From Kappaphycus alvarezii (taxonomy: Eukaryota > Rhodophyta > Florideophyceae > Gigartinales > Solieriaceae): a DNA stretch of 64,000 nucleotides. The position numbers and the translations under genes are program-made. The notes below the pieces were generated by a model, which did not search any database, was not told the DNA's origin, and was given only the letters and a program-made list of their open reading frames with translations. Location of the stretch: positions 248,001 to 312,000 of the forward strand of contig NADL03000748.1 in NCBI GenBank assembly GCA_002205965.3, read 5' to 3'. This document shows positions 35,516 to 46,800 of this stretch, piece by piece. Every line of letters starts with the position of its first letter. The stretch's first letter is position 1.

Positions 35516-36533
35516 ATGTCGGATGAATACAGTCCGGTCCTGGTAACTGGAGCTACATCATTCATCGGTGCCCATGTCATCAAGACACTTCTTGACCGCA
35601 ACTATACAGTTCGTGGTACCGTTCGAGACCCTCTTCTCCGAAAGTAGCCCAGTGAGAGAAATGGATCCATCCGGTCACCGACTGACAATCGTGAAAGCAG
35701 ATTTGAACGATATACATTGCTTCCCTAGAATTGTGGAAGGCTGTCAGGCTGTTATCCACGTGGCAACTCCGTCATTTTCCCCGCTGACGATTCATTCCCT
35801 TACAAGGATGAGCAGGACGCCATGGACCGTCAGATTCGGCCTGCTGTAGAGACAACAACTCAGCTGATGCAAATTGCAGCTGATAAAGGGGTACGCAAGT
35901 TCGTCCTAACTTCATCTCAGGTCGCGATGTACGCGACTCCGGAGCCCCCTGATGTAATGAGCGAAGCCTGCTGGAGTAATGTCGATTATTTGCGAAAAAT
36001 TCTTCCAGAACGCGGTGCCGCGGCATACATGTTAGCCAAAACTTTGCAGAGAGGGATGCTTGGGAGTTATCAAAGAATATTGACATGAAGCTCGTTGTGA
36101 TCTGCCCTGCTCATGTGCTTGGCCCCAGTTATTTCGATTTAGTCCATCCGAGTCGTGAGTATGTGCTCAAGATTGCAGAGGGTGGAGGGGCATACGGGGA
36201 CTTCTGCGCCAGTGATAAGATCCCAGATTCGCAGGTTGCCCTAGTTGATGTGAGAGATACTGCTCTGGCTCATGTTTTGGCGATGGAGAAGGATTGTGCA
36301 GAGGGAAGGTATCTTGTCGCATCGTACCCTGTGCACTGTGAAGAGTTGCTTCGAGTGGCAAGGAAAGTAGCTGGATGTGAAAAGATTCCGGACATGAAAG
36401 TGGACCAAAAGCAACCTCGAGCACAAATGAAGTTCGATAGCTCGAGATTTATGGATTTGATTGGGAGGTGATTCCGTGGGAGCAAACTGTAGAAGATATG
36501 ATTCACGATTTTCTACAGAAGAATCTATTGTAG
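35516..36533 (+). pseudogene. NAD(P)-dependent extended SDR (dihydroflavonol/cinnamoyl-reductase-like), frame-broken
   Basis: The ATG at 35516 opens SPVLVTGATSFIGAHVIKTL, the Rossmann dinucleotide site of extended short-chain reductases (TGATxFIG). Then come LTIVKADLNDIHCFPRIVEG and AVIHVATPSF (next frame), VRKFVLTSSQVAMYATPEPP (35822-36045 frame), AAYMLAKTL with the Y-x3-K catalytic pair (about 36029-36055), KLVVICPAHVLGPSYFD (36088 on), VDVRDTALAHVLAM and YLVASYPVHCEELLRVARK. The end EVIPWEQTVEDMIHDFLQKN lies in yet another frame and stops at 36533. Four frame changes but no internal nonsense codons within the aligned parts, and the full family length (about 335 residues) is present. Relatives reduce aldehydes, ketones or dihydroflavonols with NADPH; the substrate here is unknown. 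Either a young pseudogene or a real gene with indel errors. Confidence 0.8.
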
Positions 36534-37483
36534 AAAATGCGCCATGTGGACGTAACTGACTTGCTTGTGCAACATTTGGGATCGATCAGGAGCGCTTGAT
36601 GTCGATCAGAACCCTTAGCCAACAGGAGATTGTTTGCTGCATGGATACGTCCGTATTGACTGAGTTGAATTTAGGAGGAAAGCGGGGTTCATAACCTCCC
36701 ACAGGAGTTAGAGGGAGACCTCATGAATAAACATTTGAGCCATTACAGCTTATGGAACAGTGCATGCGACCACTTGTGGATGGTGCGCAATTAAACCAAC
36801 ACGCTGTGGCTAAGAAGGATTCTCTTGCGTTCCGCGCCTGGACTGGCCCCTTTCCTACAGGTCATATATTTCAGATAGAGCAAAGTCACGCTTTTGTACT
36901 TGAGCTGTGCAGTATGCAAATCGCAATTTCAAAATGACTGAGGCTAGGAGATAAAGGGAGTGAATAGATGTAATGGGATTTTATTGTGAAGGCTCAATGG
37001 TACTATAGGTGGGGTGGAGCTAGACATTAACGGAGAGGCCTAATTTGCGTAGCGACTGATACACCCGGAGAGCGGAGATTCTCTGGAACCAACTCACTGC
37101 GGCATTAAGATTCGCCCAAAACTGCTTCCAACAGACAACTGGCGTTATTCTGGAAAGTCTCGCCGCGTGGCGAGCGAACAGTGTTAGCCGCGCCTCGGCA
37201 ATCGGAACAGCTGAACTGGCAGATCTCCGTCAGACTAATCATTCAATAGCACTAAAGAGACTGTTAGATTAGGACTTGAGTACACGTACAGTATGTCGGG
37301 CATTGACCATTTTCATAGGTGGACCCTTTTTTCAGAGGGCATCTCCAGATTTAATCCAGATATTCATTTACACGGCTTCCGTTAGTGGTCAGTTATATAG
37401 ATGCAGCATGTTGACATGGGGCGCTGCACTCCGCAGAAAAGGCTACGGGCAAGAGAGAGAGAAATCTTTTACTCTTTTATCTT
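36534..37483. other. No gene recognised
   Basis: Short plus-strand frames at 36752-36937 and 37276-37485 have no motif. An AATAAA (near 36726) about 190 bases past the reductase stop could serve as its polyadenylation signal. Confidence 0.3.
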
Positions 37484-37880
37484 GAGTGTACACCGACTGA
37501 CCGACTATTCAGTTACGAGCTAACTGGATGGACCACATCGGTCACGTGCAGTGGGGCCCGCGATATGATGGCCATAGCACCGACGACCAAAGTGCAACTG
37601 ATACGCTGGTAAGGATGGCTTCCGCAACGTTGCACCAAAGCGAGTGGCCAAGCTGCGGCTCTACTCAGATCGTCGCTGCCGCCACAAGTACGCCTCAGGC
37701 TTCACACTCAGACGTCTCTCGCTATGAAGCACCAAGCGCGTCAAAAAGGCAACAGGCAAAGCTCCCAGTCGATACTCACAGAGCCGACTTCATCGCGGTT
37801 GGTACGCCGGAACTCCTGTGGAGAGAGGCTGGCTCAGCCGCACCGGCGTTGCGATCTGCTGAAATGTAGGACATGTCTCT
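37484..37880 (-). pseudogene. LINE 3' tail (copy 3, reversed)
   Basis: The minus strand ends VGAMAIISRAPLHVTDVVHP with a stop at about 37510, almost the same as the plus-strand copy ending at 38.8 kb. The UTR is gtaactgaatagtcggtcagtcggtgtacactc. Upstream on the minus strand, LRRTCGGSDDLSRAAAWPLA fits the preceding C-terminal region. It abuts the plus-oriented copy 4, making an inverted pair. Confidence 0.7.
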
Positions 37881-38822
37881 GTGCAGTTGTCTGGTCGTGG
37901 CACCCAAGGCAGTGTGTTCCTCAAGGAATGCGCCGGGCCCAGGGGTGAGGGGTTGAGCCGAGATGTCGGCTGGGTGTGGTCCCGTCGTCGGATACGCGGT
38001 CTAGCTTTTCGCTACTCTGCGGCCGCCGCCTTCCTACAAGCGCATCCGCCCAATGCGTCCAAAGTCTCTGATGCTCATTGGAGCATCATGCTCCGTCGCC
38101 ACCTCGGTCTTCCAGTATATACGAACTCGATCCCGCCGAAGTGTCACCATTGCCAGCAGACGGTGGATCTGTATGGAGACCATGCGGCTGACCTCTGCCC
38201 CTCGGGGTTTGGCCGCCTACACCGGCATAACTCCATCCGTAACGCCCTCGCATACCATGTCTTCCGCGCTGCGGGTTTGGACTACAAGTTCGAAGTCCCT
38301 CTGTTTATTCCTGGAACCGATCTTTGGCCTGCTGACCTCCTCGTGCAACCCCCGGCCCCTACCATCAGCCCCAAGGAACGGCCGATTGCCTGTGCCGTTA
38401 CTATTGTTTCGCCGGTCAAACAGGCCTCTGTCACGAAAGCAACGCAAGCCGCCGCAGGCGCCGCAAATCAAGCTTACCGCAACAAGGTCCAGGACCTTTA
38501 GCGTAAGCTCTCCAGGCGCCTTGTACCACCATCTGACAACCCGTCTCGCCAGCCGAATTTCTGCTTCTAACCACTCGCTCTTGACTCCCTTGGAGCGGCA
38601 TCCCAGGCCACTGCTCTGTTTCAGGAAACGTTCATTCCGCGGATTGCTACCAGATACCACACCTCTGACGCCACTATTCGCACGCGAATCCATCAGCACC
38701 TCAGCTGTGTCCTGTGGTCCTCGGTGGCTATGGCCATCATTTCCCGCTTCCCACTGCACGTGACCGATGTTGACCATCCAGTTAGTTCTTAACTTAATAG
38801 TCGGTCAGTGAGTGTGCACTCC
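37881..38822 (+). pseudogene. LINE C-terminal region and 3' tail (copy 4)
   Basis: The longest surviving tail. In the frame 37881-38501 it reads RRHLGLPVYTNSIPPKCHHC, then a Cys/His arrangement (CHHC...DLYGDHAADLC), LHRHNSIRNALAYHVFRAAG, DLWPADLLVQPP and IACAVTIVSPV. The RHN and P-A-D...A-V-T pattern parallels the restriction-like endonuclease end of the LINE at 22.8-23.1 kb. After frame changes it ends IHQHLSCVLWSSVAMAIISR, PLHVTDVDHPVSS and a stop near 38784, then the family UTR. The RT part is absent, so this is a 5'-truncated insertion. Confidence 0.75.
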
Positions 38823-39613
38823 AGAAACATCATGAGTAAAGCAGTTGGAGAGGTCTCGCAGTTAACATCCCCTATTTTCCCTCCTGATAGTAATTGCAGA
38901 GGATAGTTTGCATTCGACGGGCCAGCGGAACCGTTCCAAAAATGTGCCACAGAAGTTTGAATTTACCAAGCGGTAGAGAAAGCAGTTGGTTCGACTTGAG
39001 ATGGGAAAGCGATGTGATGCTGGAAGATTTAGAAGGGTTCAGAAGGATTCGCAACTAGGACGCTCGACGTCGTGAGGCTGGATAGTGGCGGCGCCCAGGC
39101 CGAGCTCTATTTTGGCCCCTCTGGAAGCTACGGAAGGGTCGCTCGGAAGGATCTGCTGAGAGCCTAGGATGTGCATTCAAATGAAACGGCCTTTGGCAGT
39201 CCGCGGCGTGAGTATGGACACTGAAACCTTAAGCAAACGTTTCCAATGAATTCACAAAGCAAGCAGTAAAGAAAGCAAATCTTGGTATCGCTGCACAACC
39301 ACAGCAATTGAAGAACATGGAAGAGAAAGGTAACTTGAGTTAGGGGTGGACACTTGAGAGAGCCGCTGCGTAAAGATTAGTTGGAATGGTTCCAGGTGCA
39401 CATTTTTATCCCGGAATGAAGGGAGCTGGGAGTGACGAGTTGAAAAATGATCTCTAGTTGAAAATGATCTCTAGCATGAGGGAACAGGAAAGCAGGTCAG
39501 CGTACATCGATGGGCAATCGCGGGGACGGTGACGCATTAAGCTTTCCTTACAAACTTGGAAGGTTTGATAATCCTCTTCCCATGTAATTTCAAGCATTTA
39601 CACCTCCTCCACA
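38823..39613. other. No gene recognised
   Basis: Only a 60-codon minus frame. A short duplication, tgaaaaatgatctctag/tgaaaatgatctctag, lies at about 39441-39472. It is the region downstream of the UBA gene (minus strand), where its terminator would lie. Confidence 0.3.
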
Positions 39614-40598
39614 TCACCTTGTCAAAATGTCAACAGCCTTGACCATATCCCCACCAGCCTCCGCAAGCGCCACAACCGCTTCTTCAAAACCAAACCCAAT
39701 TTCCACCAGCTGGTTCACCAGCATTTCCTCATCTGACATTCCTTCTCTTCTTCCAACTTGGTGACGCTCATTTCTCTCAGCAATATCATCTCTCCCCTCT
39801 TCGACCGAAAACACCCCAACCAGTCCCCTCCCGCTCGATTTTCTTGATCCACAATCACTTGAACCTTCCCCTCCCCCCATCCGACAATCCTCCCCTCCCC
39901 CCAAACTCCAGTACGACAAAACTCTCAGTACCGGCTCGCCCACTCCCTACTCCCTCACTCCCTTCTCCCAAACCCTCTGCAAACATATTCACAACTTTAA
40001 ACTTCATGCCCCCAACAATTCTCTCTCCTTCAACTTCTGCGATTTCCGCGTCCAGATTTTCTACCCTTAATGGAGCCTCCACATTCCACCGGCCCTCATC
40101 CTTCCAGCTTTCCATCAGTTCTAACCTCTGCTCCTTTTCCAAACGGTTCGCAATCACCATCCGCACCACTCCCCGTTTTCCACCCCTTCCCTTCAACCTT
40201 TCCACTCTTCTCTCTAATCCGCGTAATGCCTCCCCTCTACGCTTCTCATTCCCACGATGCTTTCCTTCACGCCTGACACTGCTCGATCCCACGTCGCCGC
40301 TATCACTATCTCCCCTGCTCTTGCCGCTCATCATCCATCCCCCAAACTGCCGCTGTCCCTTCTCTCTCCTTTTCCTGCTTCCCTCATTTCAAGGCTTACC
40401 GCTGCCTTCCTGCCACTTCGACACAGCCCTTAACTCCACGCTTGACTCCTGTACGCCAGCACTGTTTCCCTCATTCCCTTTGTACCGTCTATTTCCGCTT
40501 TTCTCCATTCTCCTTATCACATCTTTCAGTCTAGTTATCAATTCATCCCTTGCTTCAGGTGAACCACATGCAATCTCCTCCCTCAACCACTCTCCCAT
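39614..40598 (-). pseudogene. UBA-domain protein, frame-broken
   Basis: From ATG 40598 the minus strand reads MGEWLREEIACGSPEARDEL. A basic, coiled-coil-like middle follows (RRGEALRGLERRVERLKG; VIANRLEKEQRLELMESW; LRVENLDAEIAEVEGERIVG, all in the 40334-39855 frame). The last 40 residues, in the 39943-39614 frame, contain EEMLVNQLVEIGFGFEEAVV and AEAGGDMVKAVDILTR, a clear UBA fold signature (x-L-x-E-M-G-F...A...A-x-G-G-D...A-V-x-x-L). UBA domains bind ubiquitin. Two frame changes separate the parts; length would be about 328 residues. It lies 220 bases downstream of VPS13 on the same strand. The stop-poor plus-strand frame 39844-40692 is its antisense. Confidence 0.6.
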
Positions 40599-40817
40599 TT
40601 TCGGCTTCACGCGCTGCCCAACAGCTGGTGCGTCCCATGGCGCAGAGATTAGCGAGTGTGCCCCGAGAAAAGACCACCCGCATCCCCTTTAGGTCCACTG
40701 CGCAAACCAGACTTTAGCGTTACACATAAATAAACCTCCTTCCCTTTCCCAGAAATGTCGTACAAGCAGTCTGTCCACAACGGTATACTGGTGACAAGCT
40801 GCAGTCTAATGTCGCGA

Positions 40818-43800
40818 TCACAACATCTTCATCGTTACTAAAGCTACACGGATTTTTTCGGGCCGAATACCCATCTCAGACCAATTCTCAGGTGGAGTCT
40901 TCTCAGAGCCGCGATTCTGTCTTTTTGCACCAGGCATCGCTCGTGAATATCGTTGTATAATGTTCCAGACCCATTCCTCCGAGCCGCCATCCCTGCGGCC
41001 ATTCCGTCCACTTAACTCGATCCAATCCAGAAGTTCTCCATCGTAACTCACCCCGACACAAACTGCACAGCCTTGTATATACAAATGCCCACGGAATAGC
41101 GCATATCAAAGCTGTCTAGCTGTTGGTTCCGACCTCGAAATGCGCGAGGAGGGCGCTCCGGCACTACCGGTGGATTATTCCTGGCATGAGAGGATTTCAG
41201 TATCAGCAATCTGCCGAGATAATCCAGCTGCAGGTTCTGCGACGAGGTCAATGCTCCAGCCACTGGTTTCGCCACTCCACCAATAAACGCTCGGCCTATT
41301 CCCTTCAGTAAACCGCCGGCGCCCCCTTGTCTTGCTCCCTGAACGGGTTCTCTAATCAACCCTGTTACACCAGAGGAAATTCCGTGTGCAAAGGAAATCG
41401 CCCCTGTCGCAAGGCCTTGCGCTGGGTTTTTCGCAGATGAACCACGATGACTGCCTGGAACATTCGAACCCCGAATACGCTCTCTCTCTGCCAAGTAATC
41501 ATTGTCTCCAACAGCCTTCTCGAGCCCTGACGAGACCGCCCGCGGAATACTTCCCACAGACTGGACCAAACCTCCGACCGTATTCGCGAACAGTGACTTC
41601 GATCCTCGCCCAACGCTAACAATGAAATCTGCACCCCCTTTTGCGCGCCCTGGTTCCACAAAGAAATCACGGGCGCCAGTGCCAACGGCATCGAACAGGG
41701 CAGCTGGGTTTCCCACGAGTGAATTTGAAGCCAAAAGCTTTATCCTTTGGTTTCTCGCCTGAGATACATAATATTCCTTGACCAAGACAGCAAAATGGTG
41801 CATTGAATCAAATATGTTTTCAACATGGAGCAGCGGGAACGAAATTCGCAGTTTTCAACGTTCAGCACCAGAGCAACGAGTGCCTTTGCAGAGAGTTAAT
41901 ACCGGCTGCCTTTGCTACAGCGGAGCCACTCCCTGATGATGTGAGACGCAGTGTTGTCTTGTGAATCTTAAAGCTGTGGACATAATATTCGCTTAGAGGC
42001 TGGTACACTTTCTATTCTTGACCCCGTCCCATCAAAACGTTCTTTGATACCCTCCGAGATATTTTCTTGAACTCCTCGTAGTCGCTGTCTGGATCATTGA
42101 GTACATCACTGGTTGGCTCTCTACCCATGATAGTTGTGTCGGAGAGAAATCCAAGCGCCTTTGAAACAAATTCATCTTCGAAGCAGATACTAAACGGTCT
42201 AATGGCGGCTTGAAAGCTTTTGATCATGAGAATGTCTTCATCAGTGATGGTTCGATGGACTTCTACTGCCAATGCTTTGGAAATACAACTGTTTCCTTAC
42301 CACTATGGCCTTGGTTTCTGAAAGTGCTGCTGTTGACGTCCACATTAGCACAGGGTATGGTGTCCGTTCCAGTTGGTTATCTATCTGAAAAGCACTAACA
42401 TGAAGTGCCAAGCTTTCCAGGGTACCAATAGACTCATAGTTGACATGTACATCCTTCCATGACATGTACACTAGCTCGGATGGTTCAGTAGTTATCACGG
42501 AGACACCAATCGAATCTAAGAATACCGCTGCATCAGTATTCAAAGCTCCACCAGGCTTGTTAGCGTTATACCTTGTTTTGAAAGTAGTAGGTGTTGACGG
42601 GTAGTCTGATACGTTGACGGAAATAAGGCTGGCGCCCTTGACTAATTCTGAAGTATCCGAGTCTCCTGTCAGAGAAGAGTTTCCAATGTCATCCCAGCCG
42701 AGTACCGGAACCGGAGTATCGACTGAGTCATCCCTAGGCAGCTCATCACTGCTACCACTTGCAAGCAATTTACCGTTTTCATCTTCCTCACAGAACATCA
42801 CGATCTTTGTCGCTCCGTCCACGGATATGCTTATAACAACTGCAGGGTTGTACGTATCAGAGAGTACCATGGCTCGATCACCGACAACATCAATATTTAG
42901 GTCGCACTTCTCGTGGCTGTGCGACGGTACACTTGGATTTGCGGACGATACTTGAGTACCCTCTGTTAGGGAGAAGATCCTCTGGTTCTAAGATTCGTAT
43001 TGATAACAACCTCTGACTGGGAGATGCAAGCGGGTTGTCCCAAGAATAACGAGTCGTCTTTCCTGCTCTCACCAGCCACGGACGCGTTCTTGTGAACCCA
43101 CTGGAAAATGCAATTGCACGATTTCGGCACAAATTGACTATGCGGTACGGCGGGTTGTTCCGATCTTCCCCGTAAATTATCAAAGCTGTAGACCCACCAC
43201 CAGTCTCTTTGGATGCCACCCGAGCAATGTATTGTTCATGCGTTTTTGGTCGGTACATTTTTCGCTGGCAACTCTCTCTCGAGTGCCCAATGTTCAACGG
43301 AATAGCTGGAGACCATATCCAATCACTCTGACCGCGTCTTCAGCAACCCTCAAGTGAACAGCCCGGTAGAGGTCCTCTGATCCCAATGAATACCGTGAAA
43401 TTCACCTGGAGATAAGGTTTGACCAACCTCATTACACAGTTTCCACGAGAATCGAGAGCGGATGTTTGACACCATTGCAAAGTTGATGATGTGCAGTTGC
43501 AGATCCACGAATGGTTTCTTACCGTGACGATCGAAGTATCTGCGTTTAGTTCAGCCGGACTTACCTCGATATCCAGAGATAGTCCACGGAGACCAACTTC
43601 CATGGGCTTGTCGATATCCTCTAGCATTGATGGGGAGGTCCACCATCTGACTGATCAAGTAAATCATCCCGTGAATTCTCAGCGCTATGTAATCTTATTG
43701 AGAGATACGGGCCTTCAAAACAGACGAAGTCGTCGGAGGTTGCTGCGGAGGGCAGGCGCGAAGATGAAAAGCTTGGCTACCTGCTCCGTAGTAGGAATTA

Positions 43801-46800
43801 CGGCTGCATATCACCAGAGACGAATCTGACCTATTCCTAATCCAAAAGCCAGCAAAAATATTGAAGGTCAAGTTACTTGCTGGCGTCGAGAGCACAGTCG
43901 CTCGGAAATCCCTCCGTGGTTGACCCCTTCCATCAACTGTTCTAATAGCAGATGGTAACACAACTGCGGTTTTTCTCGAAGCTAGTTCATCGAAGCTTAC
44001 TTCAGGTCCAAACCGTGCCGGTGTACTTCCATCGAAATCCCCAGCACCCCGCAAATTGTGATTATCTGCATGGAGTCCAGTACAATTATCGAAGGCCAAT
44101 GACAAAACGTAGTTTTCCAATTTTGCCCAGAAAAATGAAGATGGGTCTGTTTCAAAGGTTCTATTGTCCCTGCTGCAATGACGATACCTTCCCTCCCTTT
44201 TTCGGCCCCAGTTCTAACTTCAGCTGATAACTCTCGCTGAACTACACGGTATGAAAGAGTTCGCGGAAGATTATTACAGAGGACACAGGTGCTCTCGCAA
44301 CAATGTCTACCCAAGGAAAGGTATCTCGTTCCTGTGAGCTCAATGGATGAATGCACTTGTTGTTACGGCGAAAAGGAAGTCAGTGGACCCCCCCTGAGTG
44401 CTTCGACATCTGATTGAAGCATTCCTGCCTCGACGCGTTGCCGAATTTCGGGAATCTGTGACATTCGAATGTCTGTCTGGCAACTCCCGCACATTCTTTG
44501 TTAGCCACGACAAACTTGGAAGGGCAGGGCTCCAATCGAACAAAACTCGGGACGGAATGCCTGGTATCTCAGATATTGCCTCTGTCACTACGCTGTTCCA
44601 AAACGCGGCCTGATCCGAATCATGCAATGCTCACAATTGATTGGAAGGGCAAGCGACTTCCCCGCAGCAATCACCTCAGAGGACCCAGAGCTGCATTCCC
44701 CAACGGCATCGTCGACGTTTTCAATACGCAGCTCCACGGGAGCTTCTGTTTTGTTCAGAAAACGAAACAAGGATCTCAAAGTACACACAGGGATCCCGTT
44801 CGCCATTTCTACCTCCCACATGACATGTATTGGGCGAGAGGGCTCTTCGTGTTTCATGAGATCATCGCGAGAGCTCGATAAATTTTGCGAGGGATAAAAC
44901 GTGACACAATGCTTACCAATTTCAGCTGCTGACAAATCTAATGGTATGAAACTTGGAATAAACAGGCGGCACTTCAACGCCTGATCTCTCCTACTCCTTT
45001 CTCCTGTGGCGGTGGATGATACCAAGTCTTCAGAGTGAATACCTGCTTCAACCTCAGTATTGTTGACAACCAAAGTCTTGCTCGGGGATCCCATCCAGGC
45101 CATATATACGGGAATCCCTAGCTCATTGCGCATCAAGAAAGCCGCAACACTTGGTCGTCGGGTAGGTAACTTCTCCGTGCTTCGACCTGATCTATATATC
45201 CCTTGGCCCTCTTCCTCATGAGCAATTTCCAAGCTATCTGCATTACCTGCCCGTCGTCGGGTGGTAGCACTCTTTAACGATTTCACCACCGTGACAACCG
45301 TTGAGACAGTGGTCGGAGTAACATTGACATTAAGGCGTTCTTCTGATTTGATTACTATGGCCCTCGTACCGCTATTGCCGTGGCTTACGCTTGCTGAGAG
45401 TGGCCATGACTCCACTGCTGGTTCCCACCAGCCTTTTTTTGCATTGAACAAATCCATCGCGATCTCACCGTGCACTTGTACCATGCTCCCCACATGGGCG
45501 TTGATATCAAAAGATTTCAACCGAATTTCAAGTACAGGTATATATCTGCCGCTTGCCTCATCAGTAATAAGATACCTTGCGTTGGGTATAGTTACAGATA
45601 AGCTCATATTCTCTCGTGCCTTCCGAATTCCTTCTTTCTTTGAGTCCTTGGTAGACCTCCTGCGGACCTGAGGAGGCTAGAAGACTGGACCCATTGCCGC
45701 CCTTGCAAATAGGTGGTTTTCATTCTAGATGGACGAGATATTAACGATTTTAGTGGAACCTCCCCGACATTAATGAGGCAGAGGACAGAATCCACAGATA
45801 TGTTCAGACGACATCCACCTTCATCAACTTGAGCAGCTGTGTATTCGATGAAAGAGTTTGTTGGATAGACCAATGGAATGATGCTTTTCTCTAATTGGGG
45901 TGCGTAGAAAACCTCCACAGGACTACTAACATCTGCACGGATTGGATGCGGAAACGCCGGCGATGTAGAAACTTCAACTTGCGTTGACTGCAAGGATACG
46001 GTTTTGGCACCTGTTCCCCTCATCCAATCTATCTTCAGCTGAAATTCTCCGGTAAAAGCAACAGCTCGATGATCACCCTTGTTCTCGTCAGTGCGCAAAA
46101 CCACCTGTGAGTTGCTCAGTAAGACTGTCATTGTGCGACCGATATATGGAATGTCAGGGGCCAGCGATGATGTCTCGAGATATGGCCACCCTGGAATAGC
46201 TAAGAAAGTAAGATCCAGGACCAACTCGGGAACTACCTCAACTTGCAAGCCCTTGAGATAGACAACAATTGAAGGTCTATCCCTGTTTTCCTTTTCATAC
46301 GTTAGAGTTATGTTTTCACTTCCTTTTGTCTGCTCAGTACTACTTCCTCCAGTTGTCGCACCTCCCATTATGGACTCTGGTTGAACAGGGACCACAAACA
46401 TTTCTGATTAGCTGACCTCTCTCGAGTCAAGTCTTGAATCGCAAGTAGATTCCCGGCTAGTTCAAAAAATAGGTGGTAAGGATTGCTGTAAGTGAAGCGC
46501 AGCACTAAATCACGGAAATATAGTCCCAACACTTGCAGGATTCATCTGAGACGTTCCATCCACGCGAAAGTTCAATGCTAAGGTGAGGCATGGATACATC
46601 AATATCAACAACAGATTTTCTCTGTCCCTTGTGCAGATGTCGCAGCTGTCGTTTCTTCTTGACCAGTCGACATATTTATGTCTGGGTTGAATATTTGAGC
46701 CTCCGAGGACCCCCACCTGCACGTGACGTGTAGATTCCATCTCATCGAGGTCACTAAGGTCTATCGAAAGTTCCGAACCATTTATGGTTTCTGCCAATTC

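Noticed and set aside
38217-38777. 186-codon minus-strand open frame
   Set aside because: Antisense of the LINE copy 4 coding region, which has clear homologous motifs on plus.
39844-40692. 282-codon plus-strand Pro/Ser/Leu-rich open frame
   Set aside because: Antisense to the UBA-domain gene; low-complexity composition produced by purine-rich coding on the other strand.
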